Shown here: positions 1-10,926 of the stretch, piece by piece
Position numbering within the stretch: position 1 is the stretch's first letter
How the letters are laid out: each line of letters starts with the position of its first letter
Assembly: GCA_037693485.1 (NCBI GenBank)
Contig: CM075344.1
Coordinates: 76,627,501 to 76,691,500 of the forward strand
From: Kitagawia praeruptora
Lineage: Eukaryota; Streptophyta; Magnoliopsida; Apiales; Apiaceae
DNA length: 64,000 nucleotides
Direction: 5' to 3'
Program-made: the position numbers and the translations under genes
The notes under the pieces: generated by a model
Database searches by the model: none
Seen by the model: the letters and a program-made list of their open reading frames with translations, nothing else
What the model was told of the DNA's origin: nothing

Positions 1-2270
1 AATATTTGTCATTACTATTTTTACTCATAAATTAAAATAATAGTAAAAACAGGATAATATAGAGATCAAACTTATGTAAAAAGAGTTTTAACTATATACC
101 AAAAAATATAATGTAGCATAATGATTTGGAGGAATAAATATATGGAGGAGGTTGTGGGTTCAATTCCCCATAAACACAAAATAACTTATTTTTTCTCTTC
201 AAATAAATAAGGAAGTGGCAAATCAATGTAATTTTGTAATATATAAGGGCAAACTCGTAATTTCATAGGGGATTTATTGGCTCAAAATGCCCCTATGTGT
301 ACCATATTGTGAAACCTAAAATATAATATTTCTAAAATAATGCGAATCACCATTATTTTTACTCAAAAATTAAAATAATAGTAAAAGGAAGATAATGGAG
401 AGGTCGGGTTTATGTAAAAGGTTTTTTTAACTCAAAACAATAAAGTCCATGTTGCACAATGGTTAGTAGGATAACTTGTGTAGTGGAGGTTCTAGGTTAA
501 ATTCACCAAAAAAAAATAAATTCATTTTTTTCTATTTAAATAAGAGAGTGGAATATTTTATCCTCATTTTTTTTGTCATTCTTTCATAAATAATCTAATC
601 AATACATAAGAGGGAGAAATAAAGTTCTTTCGATGTCTTTCTCTTTCAAGGTATATTTAAGAATACAATCATAAAATAAATGAATCGTACATGAATAACA
701 TATTTATTCATATTCCAGTTATAATTTTGACAACTCAAGAAACCTGTTATTTACCCACGTAATGTTTCACAATAAAGATGTTGTCCAATAAGTATATAAA
801 AAATTAATTGCATAATTTAAAAATTTATCTTTTTAGGCAAATAATTTGAACTACCTTATAGTATATAATGTGATTGATCGATCATAATATTTTGTGTATG
901 TGCATGCTATGCAATATACTAATTTCTAAGATATTTGTTAACTTGACTGTATTTTTAATCCTTTTTACAATTTATTTTGAATTTTTTAGTATTCTTTCCA
1001 ACCAAAATTCCTCTATGTGTATTATACGACTTTTAATCGATATACATATGATATGAACTGATTCCTATATTTTGTATTATTATAATATGATATTTTTTCA
1101 AGTAAGTTTATCTTTCTCAACTTATCTACAAGGTTATTTTTTTTTAACTTTTGTACTACCTGACATTTTTAAGGATCTCATCTTTTAATTTTATATTGTT
1201 ATGTAAAAATATAAAATATATTATAGTTAATATTATATGTAAGAAATGTTTAATTAATTGAAAATAACCAATTTACATTGCGTGATATTATTATCAAATT
1301 TTCAAATTAGTTGTATATATAATCACGTACCATGTTTTGTAAACTAAAATATAATATTTTAAAAGTAATGTGAATCACCATTATCTTTTGCTCAAAAATT
1401 AAAGTAGCACTAAAAATAGAATAAATATGAGGTCAAATTTATCTAAAAAAATTTAACTAAAAACCAAAAATATATGTAGTAGAATGATCGGAAGGGTGAA
1501 TTGTTTGGACGAGGTTAATGATTCAATTCACAACAAAAATAAACTAACTCATTTAAAATAAGAGCGTGGAATAAAATTTTGAAATTAGTGTATATGATTA
1601 CGTACCATATTTTGAAAAGTAAAATTTCAAATTTTGAAACTAATATTTGTCATTACTATTTTTACTCATAAATTAATATAATAGTAAAAACAAGATAATA
1701 TAGAGATCGAACTTATATAAAAAGAGTTTTAACTCCATACCAAAAAAACATAATGTAGCATAACGATTTTTAGGAAGAAATATATGGAGGAGGTTGTTGG
1801 TTCAATTCCCCACAAACACAAAATAACTTATTTTTTCTCTTCAAATAAATAAGGGAGTGGCAAATCAATGTAATTTTGTAATATATAAGGGCAAACTCAT
1901 AATTTCACAGGGGGTTTATTGGCTCAAAATGCCCTTATGTGTACCATATTGTGAAACCTGAAATATAATATTTTTAAAATAATGTGAATCGCCATTATTT
2001 TTACTTAAAAATTAAAATAATAGTAAAAATAAGATAATGGAGAGGTCGGGTTTATGTAAAATGTTTTTTTAACTCAAAACAATGAAGTTCATGTAGCACA
2101 ATGGTTAGTATGATAACTTGTGTAGTGGAGGTTCTAGGTTCGATTCACCACGAAAACAAATTCATTTTTTTCCATTTAAATAAGAGAGTGGCATTTCATG
2201 TAATATTATAATTTATAAGGGTATAACTGTAATTTCACAGGGGGTTAATTGACTCAATACCCCTAAATTA
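1..2270. repeat. Five diverged ~300-bp modules with tRNA-like cores
   Basis: Five related modules start near 1, 312, 1336, 1641 and 1952. The pair at 1-540 is repeated at 1641-2170, a duplication with about 1.64 kb offset. Each module has a purine-rich first half, then a core resembling Pol III A and B boxes (for example TAGCACAATGGTTAGTA near 2097 and GGTTCGATTCACC near 2137), then a T-rich stretch and a shared tail ending in a run such as CACAGGGGGTT. The cores do not make good cloverleaves, so they are tRNA-derived or tRNA-like, not tRNA genes. Between the pairs, 600-1335 is plain AT-rich DNA with no convincing gene. Confidence 0.7.
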
Positions 2271-2303
2271 TCCATGTGTTGTTCTATTTTATATAGAAAC
2301 AGA
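2258..2303 (-). mobile_element. Helitron-like 5' terminus
   Basis: Read on the minus strand, this begins with TCTGTTTCTATATAAAATAG and runs into AACAACACATGGATAA. The Helitron at 54379-56413 starts the same way (TCTC..., AGAGCAACACATGGATT). The 5' TC and the shared 40-bp start suggest that the AT-rich DNA at lower coordinates belongs to a minus-strand Helitron. Its 3' end is not seen in this window. Confidence 0.5.
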
Positions 2304-2670
2304 TTATTATATATCAACATAAATGTATATATGTACACATATATGTATGAATGCATATATATGCGTATTAATTATAAAATTAATTATAAAATAATTAATA
2401 GATTAAAATTAGTGAAAATTTAATAGATTACATAACGTAAATGTATTTATGTATAATATTTATGAGTATTTAATATGGATATTAATTTATAGTATTTAGT
2501 AATATGTATTAAAAATATTAATTTTAAAAGAACAGAATAACCCTGAAAAGATATAGTATAAAGGAGGGTAAAATTGTCATTTTGATTTCATTTGCTCAGG
2601 AAACCCCCACTCTTGGTGTATTAGATATATATGTTGGTGTATTTTTTTTTGCTAAAAATCTGTTGGTGTA
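2304..2670. other. AT-rich spacer before element 1
   Basis: No gene is visible. The right end has three close copies of TTGGTGTA just before the LTR. The expected 5-bp target site of element 1 would be GTGTA at 2666-2670, but no partner can be checked because the 3' LTR is missing. Confidence 0.5.
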
Positions 2671-3299
2671 TGATAGGTACCCGCTGTAAGCCTACAGCGG
2701 GGACCCGCTGCCAAAAACCATCACCTTAACAGTACTTGCAATTTACACACGTGTCATTATATGTTATCTTTACTAAAATTACTCAACTTGACAACAAATA
2801 TCTTTACAAAAATACTTGTGCAAAATATCTTGGTATCTTGCTCACTAAGGTAGGGGACCATAAAGGTAATCAAGGGAACACAAGGACATTCAACTGTAGC
2901 AAAAGCGGCTGTGGTAGGATCGAGGTATGTGAGGAAGGGACACTAATCACTGTTCCAATGGTGGCTCACTGTAGCTTTGACGGCGCAACAAGTGGGCATC
3001 CAAGTGGATAAAACAGTGATTGGGAGTCCTAGCCTATAAATACCCCCGTCCTACACATGAGGTAAGGACAAACAATTTTAGCAGCACAAACTTGTTACTC
3101 ATTCTCTCCCTTCGCACAGATACATTCTTACTCGTTCAATTATTATTATTCCGATTACTGATTCTCACACCAGAGGTGCTTGACGGCCACCACCCCCGGG
3201 CAAGCATTATTTTGCAGATACCCAAACTCAGGTGAAGTATCCCCGAAACAGTGCTCGAAACAGTGATCGGAAGTCTCTAATCGGCCGTGAGGATTATCA
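2671..3299 (+). repeat. 5' LTR of element 1
   Basis: The LTR starts TGATAGGTAC and ends GGATTATCA, giving TGATA/TATCA inverted ends, and is 629 bp long. The right edge is fixed by the primer site two bases later. It has a TATA box and no long ORF. The short ORFs seen in it are incidental. Confidence 0.8.
3035..3042 (+). promoter_or_regulatory. TATA box in the element 1 LTR
   Basis: TATAAATA in a GC-rich context (AGCCTATAAATACCCCC). It lies about 390 bp upstream of the gag ATG, so transcription would start near 3065-3070. Confidence 0.7.
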
Positions 3300-3301
3300 T
3301 T

Positions 3302-3319
3302 TGGCGCTAGAAGGAGGGG
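3302..3319 (+). other. Primer-binding site of element 1
   Basis: TGGCGCTAGAAGGAGGGG follows the LTR after TT. The TGG start is the complement of a tRNA 3' CCA end. I did not assign the tRNA. Confidence 0.65.
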
Positions 3320-3421
3320 GATTTTTTCTTAAAGAAAAACCCACCACCTGCTCTACAAACACAGTAGTTACTCAAAACACTAAAAACACGATACAAAATC
3401 AAAACACCACTAACACACTAA

Positions 3422-4594
3422 ATGGCCTCCATAACACCCCACCCAGATGAACAAACGCTAAGAGAAAATGAAGGAAACACAACAGGTATCCTTCCGCAGA
3501 ACCCGCCAATAAACCCAGTAAATCGCTTACAAATAAACCCGCCTCGGGGGGATGATCGAGAACAAATTCTTAACCTAAACCTCACAGGTTGCAACCAACA
3601 ACAAATTGACTTGATCATGCAAATAGCCTCGGCCTTTCCCCTGACCGGCCAAGGGCCACCCGCGAAACAGGCAAGTTCCCGTATAAACCCGCAAAATGAC
3701 CGCGATGAGGTGGACAACCATCCCCAAAAAGCAAACTCTGCCTTCTCCCGCTTAAGCTCATCACAGAATACAAATCATGAAAGGCACAATAAGAGTCACC
3801 ACCCACCTGAAATGTGGGAACAAAATAGAAAACACAGAGATCTAAGAAAGGTGATTACTGACAAGAAAGCAGACTACGACAAGGTGGTAGCTGAATATGA
3901 AAGACAAAAACACAGAGAACGGTCCCCTGTCCGCTCAAGGGAAACCGAAAGTGCACAACCAACTAATGCTGAGATGATGCGAACCATCATGGAACTTAAG
4001 AAAAAGATAGAGGGCAATAACGAGCAAGATCTGGGTGGTACACCATTCACGGTGAGGCTAGAGGCCGAACCCCGACAAAAAGACATTAAACATCACAGCT
4101 TCAATCCCTTCGACGGGCTGGGAGACCCGGAAGAGCATCTTAGTTACTTCGACCAATTGGCTCTTCATTATGAGTACAATGATCTGACACGATGCCGTTT
4201 CTTCGCCGTGACTCTCCGCGAGAACGCCCAAAGATGGTTCTGTAGAATGTCTGCCAGGTCCATAGATACTTGGCTAGAATTCAGAAAATTATTCCTAAAC
4301 AAGTTCAAAGCAAACCAACAACACGAGGTTCATACCGTGTTCCTCAAAACCGTTGCACAGCGTAACGGAGAAACTTTGCAAAACTACATTGACCGCTTCA
4401 AGGAAGCCGTCAACAAGGTTGTTTGTGTTAACGAAACAGAGGCGTTGGTCCATTTGAGAAGAGGCCTTAACCCCTACGAATGCGAAAAATATGTATGCCG
4501 TCTCATGGAAACAAAACCCACCACTCTAGCAAAGGCATATGACTTGGCATCCCAAGCTATTAACGAAGCCGAGTCTCTAAGCGTGCTGAAATAA
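3422..4594 (+). CDS. Gag polyprotein of element 1
   Basis: This 390-aa ORF starts at an ATG 119 bp past the primer site. Residues 1-200 are low-complexity and charged. The retrotransposon gag domain (PF03732-type) covers about residues 225-385, with the typical core FNPFDGLGDPEEHLSYF, a W-F-C-R-M segment and a terminal LARA-like helix. The protein should form the virus-like particle. The stop at 4592-4594 and a second stop at 4655-4657 lie in the same frame as the downstream ORF. Both are TAA where a C-to-T change from CAA would explain them, so gag and pol were probably once one frame. Confidence 0.85.
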   Translation: MASITPHPDEQTLRENEGNTTGILPQNPPINPVNRLQINPPRGDDREQILNLNLTGCNQQQIDLIMQIASAFPLTGQGPPAKQASSRINPQNDRDEVDNHPQKANSAFSRLSSSQNTNHERHNKSHHPPEMWEQNRKHRDLRKVITDKKADYDKVVAEYERQKHRERSPVRSRETESAQPTNAEMMRTIMELKKKIEGNNEQDLGGTPFTVRLEAEPRQKDIKHHSFNPFDGLGDPEEHLSYFDQLALHYEYNDLTRCRFFAVTLRENAQRWFCRMSARSIDTWLEFRKLFLNKFKANQQHEVHTVFLKTVAQRNGETLQNYIDRFKEAVNKVVCVNETEALVHLRRGLNPYECEKYVCRLMETKPTTLAKAYDLASQAINEAESLSVLK

Positions 4595-4678
4595 TCCAGA
4601 GCTCCACCCGCCTCAACACCATATTTTCAAAGGGAAAGGTTCACATCTTACCAAAGGTAAGCACCTGTTTTACATCAA

Positions 4679-7600
4679 ATGCAAACCACTCATGGGCCGC
4701 CACCCTCCGCCCAAGGAACTCAATTACCAACTCCGGTCAGGGACCGCCTAGGGCCAGCGAACCCGCAGAGACAGGATAGACGTCCTGAACCGGAATGGAC
4801 CAAATTTACGCTCCCAAGAGCGACCATTCTGAGTGAAATCAGGGGAAAACCCTTCTATTTACCACCAGCCCCTATGCACTCCTCACCCGAGGATAGACCT
4901 AAGGATAAGCACTGTGACTATCATGAAACACACGGGCATTACACAGACAACTGCTTATCCCTCAAGTATTTCCTAGAAAAGCAAGTAAAGGTTGGCAACT
5001 TATCTCAGTACTTGCCCCGACAAGTACTTGGCCCCTCCACCTCTCAAACACACAACAAAAACATCGTACATACCGTTTTTGGCGGACAGGTCTCGCCGCC
5101 TAGAGAGGAACAATCTGTCTATACAATATCTGAGGGACCGCCAAGCATCATTACATTTACAGACGCAGATTATGAGGGCATTAACCCTAACCACACTGAG
5201 GCACTAGTTGTATCTTTGGATGTCGCCCATAACGAAGTTAAAAGGATCCTTGTTGACAACGGGTCCTCAGTTGATATATGTTTCAAACACACCTGGGACA
5301 GGATGAAGCTAACCAATGAGACGTTAGAAACATGTCCCGACGAGACACCTCTTTACGGGTTCGGCCACAACGCCGTCCCAATAGCGGGCATAACGAGGCT
5401 CCCTGTTTATTTTGGGGAATCTCCCAGACAAGTATGCAGAATTATCAAGTTTTATGTCATCAACATTGCATCCTCTTACAACATGATCTTAGGAAGGCCC
5501 ACACTAAACATGCTGAAAGCGGTTACTTCCACCCCTCACCTCAAAATCAAATTCCCCACTTCAAACGGGGTAGGAGAAATCAAAGGGGATTCAGAAACAT
5601 CCAAAAGATGCTATGGCATTGCACTCACTTTGGGCAAAACTGAGCCTAGCAACATCAACAGAGAAAGGGCACAGAAAAGAAAGCAAGCGAAAAGACAAAG
5701 GCACGCTGAAAATCAACGTGCGAATAACAAAAAAAGAAAAGAAGTACAGTTCATAGACGGGCACGACCCGCTGACAGAAGACCCACCTCGCATAGATGCA
5801 AATCTCCTGAAATGTCTCAAAAGGGAAGAGAAACCGCCAATAAGCCCTGCGGTAAAAACAGAAAAGATAGAAGTTATACCCGGAGATGTAACTAAAAGCA
5901 TGAGTATGGGAGCAGGTTTGGACTCAATCTTCAAAGATGGCCTTACAGATCTTTTGAGAAAATACACAGACATTTTCGCATGGAGCCCAAAGGATATGCC
6001 GGGCATAGATGAGTCCGTGGCAATCCACAAGTTAAATGTGGACCCAGATAAAGCACCAAAAATACAGAAAAGAAGGAATTTTGCCCCAGAGCGACAACAG
6101 GCAATTGACATTGAGATTGACAAACTGCTGGACACAGATTTAATTTGCGAAGTCACCTACCCTAAATGGGTTGCAAACGTAGTACTAGTGAAAAACGCTA
6201 ACGGGAAATGGAGAATATGTGTTGATTACACGGACTTAAACGCAGCATGCCCCAAAGATCCATATCCACATCCCTCAATAGACCAACGCATAGATGCAAC
6301 AGCAGGTCATTTGATGTTAAGCTTCATGGATGCTTACTCAGGCTACAACCAAATCAAAATGACCCCAGAAGACAGAGAAAAAATAGCCTTCATTACACAC
6401 AGGGGGGGTGTATTGTTACAAAGTCATGCCATTCGGACTAATCAACGCCGGTGCTACCTTCCAAAAAACCATGAATAAAATCTTTGTCGGTCAGTTGGGC
6501 CGAAACATGGAAGTATACGTGGATGATCTCATAGTAAAGTCGCTCTTAACGGCTTCATACTTGCAAGACTTGGAAGAATGTTTCTCCACACTCAGAAAAC
6601 ACAGCATGAAACTCAATCCGGACAAATGTGCATTTGCCCTGGATGCAGGCAAGTTCCTTGGCTTCCTGGTATCTCACAGAGGCATCGAGGCCAATCCTGA
6701 AAAGATAAAGGCTATAATTGACATGCAACCGCCCAAGACACTGAAGGAAATAAAAAAACTAACGGGAAGACTAGCCGCTCTAAGAAGATTCATAGCAAAG
6801 CTAGCAGACAGATGCCTTCCGTTCTTTGACACATTAAAAGGAGCAACCAAAACCAAGGTAATATCTTGGATGGCTGAATGCCAGAAAGCCTTCGAAGACC
6901 TCAAAACATATCTCTCTTCTACTCTATTGCTTGCCGTCGCAGCTCCTTCAGAACCGCTGTCACTTTACTTGTCCGCCATAGATAAAGCTGTAGGGGCGGT
7001 ACTCATAAAAGAAGAAAATGGCGAGCAAAAACCAGTATATTATGTCAGCCAAGTGCTCAAAGATGCAGAAACCCGCTATCCAAACGTCCAAAAGTTTGCT
7101 CTAGCTTTTGTCGTAGCAAGCAGAAAATTGAGACATTACTTCCAAGGCAGGCAAATCATGGTTATCACGGACCAACCACTGAAAAAAATACTTCACAAGC
7201 CAGACTTATCAGGCCGATTGATCAATTGGGCCGTTGAACTTGGCCAATTCCATTTAAAGTACACACCAAGAACCGCCATCAAAGCACAAGCATTGGCAGA
7301 CTTTGTGGTCGAATGTTCATTTTCAACAGCGGAAAAAGAAACTTCCGTGGAAACCATAGCAACAGCGGGCAACCACTGGCAACTGTATGTGGACGGTTCC
7401 TCCACAAACACCCGATGCGGAGCGGGCCTTATCCTTACTATCCCCGATGGTTTCCAAGTCAGACAAGCCATACAATTGAACTTTAAAGCTACAAATAATC
7501 AGGCAGAATATGAGGCACTCTTGGCCGGTTTGGCATTAGCAAAGAACTTACAAGTGAAAAAGATCATCTTATACAGCGATTCACAACTGGTTGTTCGTCA

Positions 7601-9083
7601 AACAACAGGGGATTATTCAACCAAAGACAACAACCTTAGCAAGTATCAAGAATTGGTGCAAACAATGCTGACCCATTTTGAGGAATACTCTCTCGAACAG
7701 ATAGATCGGGCAGATAACACAATGGAAGACATGTTGTCTAAATTAACTCAAGGGGAAAAAGTAGAGGCGGACACCATATACTTTGAGGAATTAACCGCTC
7801 CAAGTGTAAACAAAATGGACATCATGGAGGTCAGCCCGCTGGTAGATAACTGGATGAACCCTTACATCCGTTATTTGGAAAGTGGCACACTGCCACTCGA
7901 TGGCATCAAAGCTAAAATACTCAAGTCTCAAGCAACAAAGTACTTCATTCAGGAAGGCACCCTATATAAAAGAAGCTTCGATTCTCCCATACTCAAATGT
8001 GTCGATGAGGAGGAAGCCTTATATTGTATGAGGGAGGTTCATGAAGGCATTTGTGGCGACCACATGGCTGGAAAGGCATTGGCACATAAAATACTCAGAC
8101 AAGGCTATTACTGGCCCAAAATGCACAAGGAATGCAAAAACTTCACCAAAAAATGCCACCAATGCCAACTGTTTAGCAATATGTCCAGAAAAGCGCCAGC
8201 CCTACCTGCAGCCATTCTATCACCCATACCATTTGCCGTATGGGGCATTGACATTATGGGACCATTCCCTAGAGCCAAAGGTGATCTACAATATGTCATG
8301 GTCACCATTGATTATATGACCAAGTGGGCAGAGGCAAAGGCACTTAAAAACATTACGCAAGATGATGCCATTCGTTTTGTTCGAGAGCAAGTCATAACAA
8401 GGTTTGGAATTCCAGTAGTGCTTATATCCGATAACGGTATACAATTTGTGGGGTTAAAATTCACGAAGTTCCTATCCGACCACGGGATCAAACACAAGAA
8501 AGCATCTGTTTGTCACCCTCAAAGCAACGGTCAAGTCGAAGTAACCAATCGCATCATTGTCCGCGGCTTAGAAAAAAGATTAACTACATCAAAGAAGAAA
8601 TGGCCGCATGAGTTGCCTAATGTTCTTTGGGCTTACCGGACATCTGCCAGAACAAGCACTGGAGAGTCCCCATTCAAATTGGCTTTTGGCACAGAAGCCC
8701 TTTCACCAGTCGAGATTGGCTCACCATCATATCGCGCTATCAATTTTGAAGAAGAGGCAAATGCTCAAGGACTCAAAACAAATCTAGATCTTCTAGATGA
8801 AACAAGGGAAACTGCTGTTGAAAAAATGGATGTTTACAAAGAAAAAACAAAAGAATTCTTTGGAAAAAGAGCCAGAATCAAAGCCTGTGTAGAAGGCAAT
8901 TTGGTTAACAGGGCAACTGAAGCATCTGACCCCAGACACACTGGCAAACTTATGCCAAAATGGGAAGGTCCTTACAAAATCATCAAAGTGCTCAGGCCGG
9001 GTTCCTACAAACTAGCCCGCCTAGATGGTACTGAAGTTAACAACACTTGCCATGGCGACAAACTACGAAAATATTACCAATAG
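4679..9083 (+). pseudogene. Pol of element 1 (protease, RT, RNase H, aRNase H, integrase), frameshifted
   Basis: The first part (4679-6478, 599 aa) has a modified zinc knuckle (CDYHETHGHYTDNC, about residue 78), the protease motif VDNGSS (about 191) and the RT N-terminus from about residue 480. The second part (6408-9083, 891 aa) continues RT with YVDD at residues 37-40, the Gypsy RNase H, then a second RNase H (LYVDGSS about 326, NQAEYEALL, LYSDSQLVV, a terminal EDMLSKL). Integrase follows, with an HHCC finger (about 544-586) and D, D, E residues in GIDIMGP, SDNG and VEVTN (about 613, 674, 710). The frames change at a run of seven G at 6402-6408. No chromodomain is seen, as expected for Tat. 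All catalytic residues are present, so the element decayed late, or the G run is an assembly error. Confidence 0.88.
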
Positions 9084-9179
9084 ATGGCTACACAGTCATA
9101 TATGTTTTGTAACGAAGGGAATTACGTTTTTTAATGGAATACTTTTGCGGAAAAATTATCTACATTTACATCCAGCAAG

Positions 9180-9535
9180 TCTTTCAACTACAATAGCAAA
9201 ATTATCAAAGTCCCTAAGCGGGCCAGCAACCAACTACAATAGCAAAATTATCAAAGTCCCTAAGCGGGCCAGCAACCAACTACAATAGCAAAATTATCAA
9301 AGTCCCTAAGCGGGCCAGCAACCAACTAAAATAACAAAATTATCAAAGTCCCTAAGCGGGCCAGCAACCAACTACAATAGCATAATTATCAAAGTCCCTA
9401 AGCGGGCCAGCAACCAACTACAATAGCAAAATTATCAAAGTCCCTAAGCGGGCCAGCAACCAACTACAATAGCAAAATTATCAAAGTCTCTAAGCGGGCC
9501 AGCAACCAACTACAATAGCGAATTTCCTAAGTCCG
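9180..9535 (+). repeat. Tandem array, 46-bp unit, about 7 copies
   Basis: The unit contains CTAAGCGGGCCAGCAACCAA followed by an AT-rich half (CTACAATAGCAAAATTATCA). Copies are nearly identical. It starts about 100 bp after the integrase stop. Arrays in this position are common in Tat elements. It is non-coding. Confidence 0.9.
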
Positions 9536-9840
9536 CTAGACGGGCATGCTAACAACTATGGATTTCAATCTACGGTTTTCATCAAGAAAGAGCCAAGTCC
9601 CCTTGACGGGCATGATGCTAACAACTACGGATTTCAATCTACGGTTTTCATCAAGAAAGAGCCAAGTCCCCTTGACGGGCATGATGCTAACAACTATGGA
9701 TTTCAATCTACGATTTTCATCAAGAAAGAGCCAAGTCCCCTTGACGGGCATGATGATAACTATGGATTTCAATCTACGGTTTTCATCAAGAAAAAGCCAA
9801 GTCCCATAGACGGGCATGCTAACAACTATGGATTTCGATC
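9536..9840 (+). repeat. Tandem array, about 69-bp unit, 4+ copies
   Basis: The unit contains GGATTTCAATCTACGGTTTT, CATCAAGAAAGAGCCAAGTC and GACGGGCATG. It follows the 46-bp array directly. The repeat length is a multiple of three, so it produces spurious repetitive ORFs on both strands. The region after it, to 10106, has no gene that I can support. Confidence 0.9.
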
Positions 9841-10106
9841 TACGCTTTTGCCAAAACAGAGCTAAGGCTCTTATACGGCCACAAAAACAAATGGAAACGA
9901 CTACAGTACACAATTCAATGCCAAAGGCACTTGCTACAACAAAAAACCAACAACTTCAAGTCAAAATTACAAGGGATGATTACTACAGACAATCTACAGC
10001 AAAAAATCCACACATGGGCTAAATATACGATGTAAACAGAAAACTAAAAAGCAAAGGACAAACTACTGTCGACGAAAAAAGATACTTTTCATTAATAAAT
10101 AAAGGA

Positions 10107-10455
10107 TTACAAGCATGTTATTACAGGGATTGAGATCCTATATCTACGAATCCTTAATGCTTGGGGAGCTTTCTTCTTAGCATCCGCATCCTTTTTCTCA
10201 GAACTTTCACCCTGAGGAGGGGCACGAAAACGGAAGTCAATTGCATCCGTCTCCGGCGCATCCTTGGCCTCCTGCGGCACGAGTACGGGCAATTTTCCGA
10301 GCATGCTTCCGGAATTCTTCAGCCGAGTACAGGTCACCCTCTTCCTCGTGATGATTAGCAAGGGCTAACCAAAGATCCTCACTCTCTTTGGAGAGAGCAC
10401 GCTCTCGTGCCCCAGTAAAAGGGCTGAAGAAATCATCCATCTTAGAAATGTCCAT
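10107..10455 (-). pseudogene. Short antisense gene of element 1 (second aORF), one frameshift
   Basis: From an ATG at 10455 the frame reads a charged, helical, acidic protein (SPFTGARERALSKESEDLWL near the start, then EEFRKHARKIARTRAA). Around 10285 this frame turns into junk, while a neighbouring frame continues with a hydrophilic, lysine-rich tail (EAKDAPETDAIDFRFRAPP, KKKAPQALRI) to 10107. A frameshift within an ORF of about 115 codons is the simplest reading; a small intron is an alternative. A TATA box lies 76 bp upstream (10531-10540, minus). I recognise no family. It is antisense to gag-pol and separate from the larger antisense gene. Confidence 0.5.
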
Positions 10456-10530
10456 ATGATTGAATGAAAAGGGATGGATTCTTTAGATCAAATGCAGAAG
10501 AGGTTTATCCAAAACAAGAGCAAAACCTCC

Positions 10531-10540
10531 TATTTATAGG
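10531..10540 (-). promoter_or_regulatory. TATA box for the short antisense gene
   Basis: CCTATAAATA on the minus strand in CCCCCTATAAATAGGAGG. It lies about 76 bp upstream of the ATG at 10455, so the mRNA would start near 10505. The DNA from 10541 to 10926 carries no supported gene. Confidence 0.6.
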
Positions 10541-10926
10541 GGGTAAAAGGAGGCTAAAATTATCACCAGTCAAAAGCTACAGTTCCCATGCAAAGAAAAG
10601 TAAAGACACGGTCAAAATATTTTGACTCCCATGCAGCATTAAATGCTCGAAACAAACTCCCACAGTCAAAACTACAATTTCCAGGTAAACATTTTCCCAC
10701 ACATATTTACTACCAACTTTGACAAAGAAATACAAACACAAATTCGATTATATCTTGAAGAAAATTACCAAAATATAGCCAAACACAAAAATATCCTAGA
10801 GTTTGAAATTTCCGAAGTACGAGACCATATCAAGATGTTTCCAAGTCACACAGCGGACACACCCGCTGAGTTACTTCAAAATAAGTAAAAAAGAAATAAG
10901 TTCATAGCAGAAGTTACAAAAATAAG

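Noticed and set aside
874..1056. 60-codon ORF
   Set aside because: AT-rich, hydrophobic by composition, no start context or similarity; chance ORF.
2088..2153. True tRNA gene
   Set aside because: A and B boxes are suggestive, but the T arm and acceptor stem do not pair.
5713..6156. 147-codon minus-strand ORF in element 1
   Set aside because: Antisense shadow of the protease-RT linker; no promoter or recognisable domain.
6402..6408. Programmed frameshift in pol
   Set aside because: It lies in the middle of the RT domain, not at a gag-pol or domain border, so mutation or sequence error is more likely.
9536..9913. Repetitive proteins on both strands
   Set aside because: They come only from a 69-bp repeat whose length is a multiple of three.
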